Of a stretch of DNA of 18,592 nt, positions 6,358-13,236 are shown piece after piece (within the stretch, counting starts at the first letter, position 1; every line of letters begins with the position of its first letter). The notes beneath the pieces are model-generated. The model had not been told where the DNA came from and did not search any database. It was given only the letters and a program-made list of their open reading frames with translations. The stretch spans positions 1 to 18,592 of the forward strand of contig JBMNSO010000023.1 in assembly GCA_050945235.1 (NCBI GenBank), written 5' to 3'. The position numbers and the translations under genes were made by a program. This DNA comes from DUOD01 sp050945235. Its GTDB lineage: Bacteria > Bacillota > Clostridia > DUOD01.

Positions 6358-7689
6358 GTGGATTATAAATTATTAACATTTAAAGGGGGAATTCATCCGC
6401 CCCATAATAAGTTGGCTACTGAAAAGAAGCCAATAATAGATGCAAAGGAGAGCAGACAAGTTATCATACCTATGGAGCAGCATATAGGGGCTCCCTGTAA
6501 TCCTCTGGTTTCGAAAGGGGATTATGTAAAAATGGGCCAGAGGATAGGTGAACCTGGTGGATTTGTAAGTGCTCCTATCCATTCCAGCGTATCGGGTACT
6601 GTTGCATCGGTTGGGCCTATGCTTCATCCCTTGGGGAAAAAGGTGATGTCAGTTGTAATTGAGCCCGACGGGTTAAATGCAGTTGACGAGAGCGTAGCAC
6701 CAAAGGGTGATATTGAGACCTTAAGCCCGGATGATATTAAATCGATTATCAAAGAGGCAGGCATTGTGGGTCTAGGCGGTGCGGCTTTTCCCACCCATGT
6801 AAAGCTGTCGCCTCCAAAGGAGAAAAAGATAGACACCATAATATTAAACGGTGCCGAATGCGAGCCTTATTTAACTGCCGATCACAGGCTGATGCTAGAG
6901 CATCCGGAAGATATTGTCTATGGCCTAAGGGCGATTATGAAGGCTATGGGTGTACAAAGAGGATATATAGGCATTGAAAACAATAAGAAAGACGTCATTG
7001 AAAGGATAAAGGATTATATAAAGGGTTTTTCTAATATAGAGATAAAGGTGTTGAAGGCTAAATATCCACAGGGCGCGGAAAAACAGCTTATTTATGCTAT
7101 TACCGGTCGCAAAGTACCTTCCTGCGGATTGCCCATGGATGTTGGAGTAATAGTAAATAATGTGGGTACGGCAGCGGCAATAGCCGATGCAATTAAAACA
7201 GGCATGCCTTTAACCCAAAGGATAGTTACCGTTACCGGTGATGGGGTTAAGGAACCACAGAATTTAAGGGTTAAACTGGGCACACCCTTTAAAGACGTGA
7301 TCGACCAATGTGGTGGCATGGTAGGAGATATTGGAAAGGTGATAATGGGAGGACCTATGATGGGACTTGCCCAGTACGATATAAATGTTCCCATCATCAA
7401 AGGTACTTCCGGCATATTGATATTGAGCAGGCAAAGCGTATTACTTCCTGAACCGGGACCATGTATCAGATGCGGCAAATGTATAAGCGTATGCCCTATA
7501 AACCTTATGCCGTTATTAATCAGCCAATGTTCCTTGGATGACAACTTTGAACAAGCTGAGAAATATCATGCTTTAGATTGTATTGAATGCGGTTCATGTT
7601 CATATATTTGTCCGGCAAAAAGGCCGTTGTTGCAGTCCATAAGGGTTGCCAAGGGTGAGATTGTTGCCAGCAAAAAGAAATCTAACTAG
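6358..7689 (+). CDS. rnfC: Rnf complex subunit C: FMN/NADH- and [4Fe-4S]-binding
   Basis: This 443-residue peripheral subunit of the ion-translocating ferredoxin:NAD+ oxidoreductase is the NAD(H)-reacting end of the complex. The N-terminal FKGGIHPPHNK is the usual start of RnfC. The NuoF-like core has GLGGAAFPTHVKL (138-150) and NGAECEPYLTADHR (164-177), followed by an SLBB-like region. Two [4Fe-4S] motifs close the protein (C369/372/375/379 and C408/411/414/418). The start is GTG 6358, six bases after GAGGTG. The length agrees with clostridial RnfC; the longer C-terminal extensions of some proteobacterial RnfC are absent. It is the first gene of a six-gene operon and starts 12 bases before rnfD. 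Confidence 0.96.
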   Translation: MDYKLLTFKGGIHPPHNKLATEKKPIIDAKESRQVIIPMEQHIGAPCNPLVSKGDYVKMGQRIGEPGGFVSAPIHSSVSGTVASVGPMLHPLGKKVMSVVIEPDGLNAVDESVAPKGDIETLSPDDIKSIIKEAGIVGLGGAAFPTHVKLSPPKEKKIDTIILNGAECEPYLTADHRLMLEHPEDIVYGLRAIMKAMGVQRGYIGIENNKKDVIERIKDYIKGFSNIEIKVLKAKYPQGAEKQLIYAITGRKVPSCGLPMDVGVIVNNVGTAAAIADAIKTGMPLTQRIVTVTGDGVKEPQNLRVKLGTPFKDVIDQCGGMVGDIGKVIMGGPMMGLAQYDINVPIIKGTSGILILSRQSVLLPEPGPCIRCGKCISVCPINLMPLLISQCSLDDNFEQAEKYHALDCIECGSCSYICPAKRPLLQSIRVAKGEIVASKKKSN

Positions 7690-7701
7690 GGGGTCATTGG
7701 A

Positions 7702-8640
7702 ATGAATAAACTAATTGTTTCTTCTTCGCCTCATATTGGTTCAGGAAATTCAATTCAGCGGATAATGCTTGATGTAGTTATAGCTTTAATGCCTGCTCTC
7801 GTAGCAGCTACTATATTTTTTGGCTACAGGGCAATAGTCATAACGGTTGTGTCAGTGGCTGCTGCCGTTTTGACGGAAGCAGTACTGCAGAAGCTTTGTA
7901 AAAAACCGGTTACTATAAAGGATTTTAGTGCTGTTGTTACTGGAATATTGATCGCTTTCAATTTACCGGTGAGCGTACCTCTATGGCTGCCCATAGTAGG
8001 TTCGGTTTTTGCCATGGCAATAGTGAAGTTTGTATTCGGTGGACTGGGACATAATTTCATGAACCCTGCCTTGGCTGCCAGGGCGTTGTTAGTGGTATCC
8101 TGGCCTGCCAGGATGACCGGAGCGGCATGGACACAACCGGGCAATATAGATGCTGTGAGTGCCGCGACGCCCTTGGAACTTTTAAAGATGGGGGATATCC
8201 AAAACCTGCCTGGTATTTATGACCTTTTTTTAGGAAATGTGGCGGGATGTCTAGGTGAAACCTCCGCCCTTGCTTTATTGATAGGAGGGGTATACCTTCT
8301 CCTAAGGGGTGTTATAAGTTGGAGGACGCCGGTTACTTTTATCGGTACCGTAGCGCTGTTAACCTGGTTATTTGGTGGCGATCCATTGTACAGTATTTTT
8401 GCCGGCGGGTTAATGCTGGGTGCTATATTCATGGCTACAGATTATTCCTCTTCTCCGGTCACACCTAAAGGACAGTTGATAATGGGTTTAGGATGCGGGA
8501 TAATAACTACTGTTATCAGACTGTTCGGCGGTTACCCTGAGGGGGTAAGCTATTCAATATTGTTTATGAATGTTATGACGCCACTGATAGATAAATATAC
8601 TATGCCGAAAATATTTGGTGGGGTGAAGACACATGCGTGA
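7702..8640 (+). CDS. rnfD: Rnf complex membrane subunit D (covalent FMN)
   Basis: This 312-residue polytopic membrane protein is homologous to NqrB/RsxD. SPHIGSGNSIQRIMLDVVIALMPAL at the start and GHNFMNPALAARALL (116-130) are family hallmarks. SAATP at 153-157 provides the threonine (T156) expected to carry covalently bound FMN. About nine hydrophobic segments are visible. It forms the membrane core through which electron flow is coupled to Na+ or H+ movement. The ribosome site is AGGGGGT before ATG 7702. The 3' end overlaps rnfG by 8 bases, so those two are translationally coupled. Confidence 0.95.
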   Translation: MNKLIVSSSPHIGSGNSIQRIMLDVVIALMPALVAATIFFGYRAIVITVVSVAAAVLTEAVLQKLCKKPVTIKDFSAVVTGILIAFNLPVSVPLWLPIVGSVFAMAIVKFVFGGLGHNFMNPALAARALLVVSWPARMTGAAWTQPGNIDAVSAATPLELLKMGDIQNLPGIYDLFLGNVAGCLGETSALALLIGGVYLLLRGVISWRTPVTFIGTVALLTWLFGGDPLYSIFAGGLMLGAIFMATDYSSSPVTPKGQLIMGLGCGIITTVIRLFGGYPEGVSYSILFMNVMTPLIDKYTMPKIFGGVKTHA

Positions 8641-9205
8641 CATATTAAACCTTGGAGTTAGATTGCTGATAATAACAGTGGTTGCTGCCTTTTGTCTGGC
8701 TATTACCAATGCATATACCGAAGAGCCCATTAGAATAACCACGGAAAATGCAAACAATGAAGCCAGACGGGCTGTAATGCCAGAGGCCCAAGATTTTGAG
8801 GTGGTGGATATAGGGGAGAAAAATACCGGTGAATTTGCTGGAGTACTTGAAGTGTACAGAGGCCTTGACGCACAGGGAGAACTAACTGGCTATACACTAA
8901 AGACTCTGTCTAAAGGTTATGGTGGAGATATAGAAGTTGTTGTTGGAATAAAAGAAGATGGTGAGATATGCGGCATACAGATAGGGAACCATAGCGAAAC
9001 ACCGGGACTGGGAGCCAAGGCAACTGAACCGGGATTTACCACTCAGTTTGAAGGCAAGTCAGCTAATGAGCCCCTTGGAGTATCAAAGTCTTCTGCCACT
9101 GCCGATAACGAGATACAAGCAATTACCGGCGCGACTAGAACATCCAAGGCAGTAACAGATGGTGTTAATATCGCTGCACGCTTTATAAATGAAGAATTAA
9201 GATAG
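8633..9205 (+). CDS. rnfG: Rnf complex subunit G (covalent FMN, membrane-anchored)
   Basis: This 190-residue subunit has a single N-terminal transmembrane anchor (about residues 9-26) and an extracytoplasmic FMN-binding domain. ETPGLGAKA (122-130) and AITGATRTSKAV (163-174) are diagnostic. T168 in TGAT is the expected covalent FMN attachment residue. The function is to relay electrons across the membrane complex. The start ATG lies 8 bases inside the rnfD reading frame. A 58-base spacer, unusually long for this operon, separates it from rnfE; no clear promoter or hairpin was seen in it. Confidence 0.94.
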   Translation: MRDILNLGVRLLIITVVAAFCLAITNAYTEEPIRITTENANNEARRAVMPEAQDFEVVDIGEKNTGEFAGVLEVYRGLDAQGELTGYTLKTLSKGYGGDIEVVVGIKEDGEICGIQIGNHSETPGLGAKATEPGFTTQFEGKSANEPLGVSKSSATADNEIQAITGATRTSKAVTDGVNIAARFINEELR

Positions 9206-9263
9206 TAGCATTTATTGTTTTTTATACGTTTTGGATTAATAATGTATTTTGGAGGTGTAATCC

Positions 9264-9857
9264 TTGTTACTAAGGACTTTAACCAATGGTATAATAAAGG
9301 AGAATCCGACTTTCAGGTTGGTGCTGGGCATGTGCCCCACTTTGGCCGTTACAACAGCAGCCATTAATGGCTTGGGTATGGGCGCTGCAACAATGATAGT
9401 GCTTATAGGTTCAAATCTTGCTATTTCATTATTGAAAAACTTTATTCCTGATAAGGTAAGGATACCTGCTTATGTGGTGGTAATAGCTTCTTTTGTAACC
9501 ATAGTGGGTATGTTTTTAAAGGCCTTTACGCCAGAACTTGATAAGTCCCTCGGCCTGTTTATACCATTGATAGTTGTAAATTGTATTATACTAGCCAGGG
9601 CGGAAGCCTTTGCCTCTAAAAATACTGTGGCCCATTCCATTATGGACGGCTTGGGTATGGGTCTGGGCTTTACACTGGCTTTGACAATCCTTGGATCTAT
9701 CAGGGAGCTGATTGGTGCAGGTAGTATATTTGGCATTAGCGTTATGGGCAGTTCCTATGAACCTGCTATTATCATGATACTGCCTCCGGGAGCATTTTTG
9801 ACCCTTGGGTTGCTATTGGGTTTAATAAATAAGCTGACTGCCAAGTCGGGTTCATAG
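9264..9857 (+). CDS. rnfE: Rnf complex membrane subunit E
   Basis: This 197-residue integral membrane protein has about six hydrophobic segments and is homologous to NqrD/RsxE. Signatures include NPTFRLVLGMCPTLAVTTAA (14-33) and PLIVVNCIILARAEAFA. C24 and C107 are at the positions that, with the two equivalent cysteines of RnfA, hold an intramembrane iron-sulfur centre in this family. The start is TTG 9264, six bases after GGAGGTG (9251-9257). An in-frame TAA at 9258 excludes any upstream start, and no ATG or GTG start is available before the conserved region, so TTG is well supported. Confidence 0.94.
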   Translation: MLLRTLTNGIIKENPTFRLVLGMCPTLAVTTAAINGLGMGAATMIVLIGSNLAISLLKNFIPDKVRIPAYVVVIASFVTIVGMFLKAFTPELDKSLGLFIPLIVVNCIILARAEAFASKNTVAHSIMDGLGMGLGFTLALTILGSIRELIGAGSIFGISVMGSSYEPAIIMILPPGAFLTLGLLLGLINKLTAKSGS

Positions 9858-9876
9858 ATGAAAGGGGCTGAGATAA

Positions 9877-10470
9877 ATGATTGGTACTTCCTTTTCGAAA
9901 ATTTTTATCATATTATTGAGTTCGATACTGGTTAATAATTTTGTAATGTCCCGCTTTTTGGGTATCTGTCCATTTTTAGGTGTATCAAAAAAGATCGAAA
10001 CGGCGGTGGGCATGGGTGCTGCCGTTACCTTTGTAATGGCTTTAGCATCGGTTATAACCTACATGGTGCAATATTCAGTTTTGGAACCATTGGGCATTGG
10101 ATATATGCAAACCATTGCTTTTATACTTGTTATTGCCACCCTGGTACAATTTATAGAGATGGTTATTCAAAAGAGCAGTCCTTCCCTATACCAGTCGTTG
10201 GGGGTGTATCTTCCACTAATAACCACTAATTGTGCGGTTCTTGGTGTAGCAATACTGAATATACAGGAACAATACACGTTAATAGAAACCCTAGTAAATG
10301 GTATTGGTGGAGCAGTAGGATTTACCCTGTCAATTGTGCTTTTTGCTGGTATAAGGGAAAGGTTGGAGACGGCTCCCATAGCTAAAAATCTTAAAGGGTT
10401 TCCTATTGCACTAATTACTGCTGGGTTGATGTCTATTGCTTTTTTAGGATTCCAAGGCTTGATAAAGTAA
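9877..10470 (+). CDS. rnfA: Rnf complex membrane subunit A
   Basis: This 197-residue, six-segment membrane protein is homologous to NqrE/RsxA and to RnfE, with which it forms an inverted pair. NNFVMSRFLGICPFLGVSKK (20-39) and PLITTNCAVLGVAI are family hallmarks. C31 and C119 are the cysteines expected to complete the RnfA/RnfE metal site. ATG 9877 is preceded by AAAGGGG at suitable spacing. The gene lies 19 bases after rnfE and 14 before rnfB, within the same operon. Confidence 0.95.
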   Translation: MIGTSFSKIFIILLSSILVNNFVMSRFLGICPFLGVSKKIETAVGMGAAVTFVMALASVITYMVQYSVLEPLGIGYMQTIAFILVIATLVQFIEMVIQKSSPSLYQSLGVYLPLITTNCAVLGVAILNIQEQYTLIETLVNGIGGAVGFTLSIVLFAGIRERLETAPIAKNLKGFPIALITAGLMSIAFLGFQGLIK

Positions 10471-10484
10471 AGGGGTGAGAAGTT

Positions 10485-11465
10485 ATGCTTGAAAATATAT
10501 TATGGCCGGTGGTAAGTCTGGGGGCTATGGCTTTAATATTTGGCGCAGGGCTGGCCTTTGCATCAAAGAAATTTGCCGTAGAAGTAGACCCCAAGGCTGA
10601 ACAAATAAGAGAGGTGCTGCCGGGAGCCAACTGCGGTGGGTGTGGATACGCAGGATGTGATAGTTACGCAGCGGCAGTGGCTGCCGGAGAAGCTTCGGCA
10701 ACGGCATGTCCGGCAGGAGGTAGTGATGTTACTGCAAAAATAGCAGAAATTTTAGGCATGTCATTAGAGGCAAAGGAAAGAAATGTAGCCCGAGTTATGT
10801 GTGGGGGTCCTTGTACAGAAGAGAATAGAAAATACCAGTACCATGGCATAGGTGGCTGTAAAGCGGTGAGCATGCTGTCTGGTGGCAATAAAGGCTGTAG
10901 TTACGGGTGTTTAGGCCTAGGTACGTGCATGAATACTTGTCCCTTCGATGCAATCTCTATATCCAAGGATGGAATAGCGGTGGTGGACGAGGATAAATGT
11001 ACCGGGTGCGGCAAATGCGTAGCAGTATGTCCCAAGGGTATCATACAACTTATACCAGCACCCCAAGGCGTAAGAATATTATGTTCCAGCAAAGACAAAG
11101 GCAAAGCAGTAAAAGAATGGTGTGAGGTGGGATGTATTGGCTGTCAAATGTGCGTTAAAGCGTGTAAGTTTGATGCCATGACGTTTGAAAATAATCTTCC
11201 CAAAATCGACTATGACAAATGTACGGGTTGTATGGTATGTGCGGAAAAATGTCCAACAAAGTCGATATATGCAGATTTATCCAATAGAAAGACTGCTTCC
11301 ATCGACCAGGACCTGTGTATAGGATGTACAATTTGCGTAAAGACATGTAAGTTTGATGCCATAGAGGGTGAAAGGAAACAAAAGCATTGGGTATTAGAAG
11401 ATAAATGCGTGGGCTGTGGTCAATGTATAGTTAAATGTCCTAAAAATGCAATTACAATGAAATAA
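10485..11465 (+). CDS. rnfB: Rnf complex subunit B: polyferredoxin, ferredoxin-docking subunit
   Basis: This 326-residue subunit receives electrons from (or gives them to) ferredoxin. After an N-terminal membrane helix (about 5-26) comes the RnfB-specific cluster site GANCGGCGYAGCDSY with C50, C53, C58 and C75. Ferredoxin-like motifs follow around C138-C152, then C172/175/178/182, C217/220/223/227, C246/249/252/256, C278/281/284/288 and C308/311/314/318. This is the long clostridial form, far larger than the roughly 190-residue proteobacterial RnfB/RsxB. The last two cluster pairs (about 213-318) are an internal duplication. It is the last gene of the rnf operon, and a terminator begins 15 bases after its stop. 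Confidence 0.95.
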   Translation: MLENILWPVVSLGAMALIFGAGLAFASKKFAVEVDPKAEQIREVLPGANCGGCGYAGCDSYAAAVAAGEASATACPAGGSDVTAKIAEILGMSLEAKERNVARVMCGGPCTEENRKYQYHGIGGCKAVSMLSGGNKGCSYGCLGLGTCMNTCPFDAISISKDGIAVVDEDKCTGCGKCVAVCPKGIIQLIPAPQGVRILCSSKDKGKAVKEWCEVGCIGCQMCVKACKFDAMTFENNLPKIDYDKCTGCMVCAEKCPTKSIYADLSNRKTASIDQDLCIGCTICVKTCKFDAIEGERKQKHWVLEDKCVGCGQCIVKCPKNAITMK

Positions 11466-11480
11466 TTGTATCTAAGGGCT

Positions 11481-11515
11481 AAAGGGGTGTAAATTGCGCC
11501 CCTTTCTTTATTTAC
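11481..11515 (+). terminator. Intrinsic terminator of the rnf operon
   Basis: AAAGGGGTG (11481-11489) pairs with CGCCCCTTT (11497-11505), nine pairs including one G-U, around a 7-base loop. The T-rich CTTTATTT follows. It lies immediately downstream of rnfB. Confidence 0.82.
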
Positions 11516-11625
11516 TGTAAAACAAACGTCCTCATAATAGCATTGTTAAACAAAGGTGGCTCTTTAGTCTATCATTGGCAAATAATAAGACTATTGCACT
11601 AAAGACCGCGTTGTATACAATTAAG

Positions 11626-11631
11626 TATAAT
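11626..11631 (+). promoter_or_regulatory. Candidate -10 box before the 54-codon ORF
   Basis: A perfect TATAAT lies 19 bases upstream of the ORF start. No convincing -35 box is present at 16-18 bases, but the 10-base palindrome TTGTATACAA (11611-11620) sits just upstream and could be a binding site. This is weak support for independent transcription after the rnf terminator. Confidence 0.35.
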
Positions 11632-11650
11632 GTAGTTGAGGAGTGATGAT

Positions 11651-11815
11651 ATGCTTTTTTTAATAAACGATTATTGGCCCAACAATATAAAAAGATTAGA
11701 AAGAAAGTTGATTATCTCCAAATATAAATACGGCATAGATTCACCCAAGACTATAAACATTATCCTTAAATTGGAGAGAAAGAAAAAAGGTCAAGAGGTG
11801 CGGCCAGCACAATAG
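11651..11815 (+). CDS. Small uncharacterised protein, 54 residues (faintly Spo0E-like)
   Basis: The 54-codon frame begins MLFLINDYWPNNIKRLERK and ends in TAG. It has a strong ribosome site (GAGGAG, 7 bases before ATG) and a TATAAT upstream, which argues that it is expressed. The product is basic and seems to form two helices split by YGIDSPKT (27-34). The helix-YG-helix outline recalls Spo0E-family aspartyl-phosphate phosphatases of sporulating Firmicutes, and ILKLE (38-42) sits where Spo0E proteins have SQxLD. However, the key Ser/Gln pair is missing, so this is a tentative fold-level comparison, not a functional call. It is convergent with the ROK gene, with 19 bases between the stops. Confidence 0.5.
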   Translation: MLFLINDYWPNNIKRLERKLIISKYKYGIDSPKTINIILKLERKKKGQEVRPAQ

Positions 11816-11869
11816 TTTAGGGAATAAAAAAGGCTTATTGTTTAAAAACTATGTCATTGAGCTGGCCGG
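11801..11869. repeat. Imperfect inverted repeat across the convergent gene ends
   Basis: CGGCCAGC (11801-11808) is matched by its exact complement GCTGGCCG (11861-11868). The match continues interrupted: CAAT and ATAGTTT on the left have complements ATTG and AAACTAT on the right. The arms lie in the last codons of the 54-codon ORF and of the ROK gene, so RNA from either strand could fold into a long hairpin. It might act as a shared terminator region. No strong T tract follows the arm on the plus strand. Confidence 0.5.
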
Positions 11870-13061
11870 TATAAAGCTTTTCAAGGACTATGGCTACAGC
11901 ACCGATGATAGGTGCTTCCTTTGCAAATTTTGATATACTTATCTTTATCTTTCTATAGTTGCCGGCAAAGATTCGTTGATCGACCATTGTCTTTAATCTG
12001 TTCCCGAGAAGGTTGCCGGCTATGGACAGTTCGTTTCCTAAAAATACGGCCTGGGGGTCGAAGGTGTTAAGTATATTAGTAAGGCCGGTTGACAAATAAA
12101 AAGACATCTTGTCTATAATACTTAGTGCCAATCCATCCCCTTGGAGAGCACCTTCCACAACCATGGGCCATGTTACATGGTCAGTATCGGCACATATATC
12201 ATTTATTATGCTTTTGGTTCCTGCTAAAAGTGCTGTTTTTACCTGTTCGATTATCCTGGGTATGCTGATATACAGTTCCAAACAGCCGTAATTTCCACAG
12301 GGACATTTCTCCCCTGACAAGTCCACCGTTGTATGGCCGATCTCCCCTGCGAACCCGTTTTGCCCTCTGTACAATTGTCCGTTTATTACTATACCGGTAC
12401 CTAAACCGTTGGTTACCCCTAAATATACAAAGTTTTCCAATTTTTTGCCATGTCCCAAAAATCTTTCAGCCAGGGCGCAGCCATTCATGTCATTATCTAT
12501 GAATATAGGATAAGGAAAGTGCTTTTTTAGGATGGATACTATGGGTACGCCCTTCCAATTTCTGAAATTCGGGGGTTCCAAAATAATACCCCTGTTCATA
12601 TCGATTGGCCCGATGGAACCTATACCTATACCCAATATATTATCCGCATCGGTACTTATCATTTTAGACGTTAGGCGGATTATCCTTGATAACACAGTAT
12701 CAAGACTGTCTCCCAACTCAAATTCAAATCCCTGCCTTGCCTTTATATTGCCAAATAGATCGGTTCTTACAATAACAAAATTATCCCTTGATAGGTATAT
12801 GCCAATAATATTATATGCGTCCTTATTAATAGATAATAAAATCGGCCTTCTTCCTGTCGAAGTATTGGTTTGTTGGCCATACTCAACAACGAGATTATGC
12901 AGGGACAACCTATTTATAATATTTGTTATAGTGGTTTTTGTCAGTCCCGTAAACCGGGATAATTGGATCCGCGATATACAGCCCTCCATATTAATAAGCC
13001 TTAAAATCATGCTTAAATTATCCCTTTTGCTTATATTATTATAATCATTTTCAAAATACAT
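11835..13061 (-). CDS. ROK-family transcriptional repressor (XylR/NagC-like)
   Basis: This 408-residue regulator has an N-terminal winged-helix domain (SRIQLSRFTGLTKTTITNIINRL, about 30-52) followed by a ROK sugar-binding domain. The latter shows GIGIGSIGPID, FIDNDMNGCALAE, and EIGHTTVDLSGEKCPCGNYGCLE. In that last stretch, H243 with C253, C255 and C260 forms the structural zinc site of ROK proteins. Such regulators bind a sugar or sugar phosphate and leave DNA, or in some cases bind more tightly. The start is ATG 13061; an in-frame TTG at 13073 is the alternative, and neither has a strong ribosome site. It is divergent from the PfkB kinase gene, and one of two matching palindromes lies just upstream, so autoregulation and control of the kinase operon are likely. 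Confidence 0.9.
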   Translation of the reverse strand: MYFENDYNNISKRDNLSMILRLINMEGCISRIQLSRFTGLTKTTITNIINRLSLHNLVVEYGQQTNTSTGRRPILLSINKDAYNIIGIYLSRDNFVIVRTDLFGNIKARQGFEFELGDSLDTVLSRIIRLTSKMISTDADNILGIGIGSIGPIDMNRGIILEPPNFRNWKGVPIVSILKKHFPYPIFIDNDMNGCALAERFLGHGKKLENFVYLGVTNGLGTGIVINGQLYRGQNGFAGEIGHTTVDLSGEKCPCGNYGCLELYISIPRIIEQVKTALLAGTKSIINDICADTDHVTWPMVVEGALQGDGLALSIIDKMSFYLSTGLTNILNTFDPQAVFLGNELSIAGNLLGNRLKTMVDQRIFAGNYRKIKISISKFAKEAPIIGAVAIVLEKLYTGQLNDIVFKQ

Positions 13062-13077
13062 AATGCTACACAACCTT

Positions 13078-13094
13078 GGTAAACTAAATTTATT
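13078..13094. promoter_or_regulatory. Candidate ROK operator, copy 1 (ROK gene side)
   Basis: GGTAAACTAAATTTATT matches the perfect palindrome at 13202-13218 at 14 of 17 positions. It lies 9 bases downstream of the candidate ROK -10 box, over the expected transcription start, and 16 bases before the ATG. This placement suits autorepression. Confidence 0.65.
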
Positions 13095-13103
13095 ATATAT
13101 AAA

Positions 13104-13132
13104 ATATTAAATCTTTATAACTGAAATGTCAA
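13104..13132 (-). promoter_or_regulatory. Candidate promoter of the ROK regulator gene
   Basis: On the minus strand a perfect TTGACA (13132-13127) is followed after 17 bases by TAATAT (13109-13104), which has 4 of 6 consensus matches. Initiation would be near 13097, at the edge of operator copy 1. Confidence 0.6.
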
Positions 13133-13164
13133 ACAATAAACTATTAGTACCATTACTTTTTATA

Positions 13165-13193
13165 TTGCCCTATGTTCCTTACTATGATATTAT
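13165..13193 (+). promoter_or_regulatory. Candidate promoter of the sugar kinase operon
   Basis: TTGCCC (13165-13170) and TATTAT (13188-13193) are 17 bases apart. The -10 is preceded by TGA, giving an extended -10 element (TGnTATTAT). Initiation near 13200 would place operator copy 2 at about +2 to +18. Confidence 0.6.
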
Positions 13194-13201
13194 TAGTAAT
13201 A

Positions 13202-13218
13202 AGTAAATTAAATTTACT
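13202..13218. promoter_or_regulatory. Candidate ROK operator, copy 2 (kinase side)
   Basis: AGTAAATT-A-AATTTACT is a perfect 8-bp inverted repeat with a one-base centre. It starts 8 bases after the kinase -10 box and ends 6 bases before the kinase ribosome site. The position suits repression by blocking initiation. The A+T-rich palindrome with AGT/ACT ends resembles ROK-family operators in general form. Confidence 0.7.
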
Positions 13219-13236
13219 AAGTGTGGAGGGATGGTT

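Noticed and set aside
7092..7544. 150-codon frame on the minus strand inside rnfC
   Set aside because: It is the antisense shadow of a conserved gene with intact cluster motifs; no independent signals.
11543..11553. TTGTTAAACAA as a second Rex site
   Set aside because: The half-sites overlap and lack the four-base spacer of a Rex operator, and it lies downstream of the rnf terminator with no promoter beside it.
12532..13044. 170-codon frame on the plus strand opposite the ROK gene
   Set aside because: It is the complement of the ROK helix-turn-helix and ATPase-fold coding region; the ROK protein has clear family motifs and this one has none.
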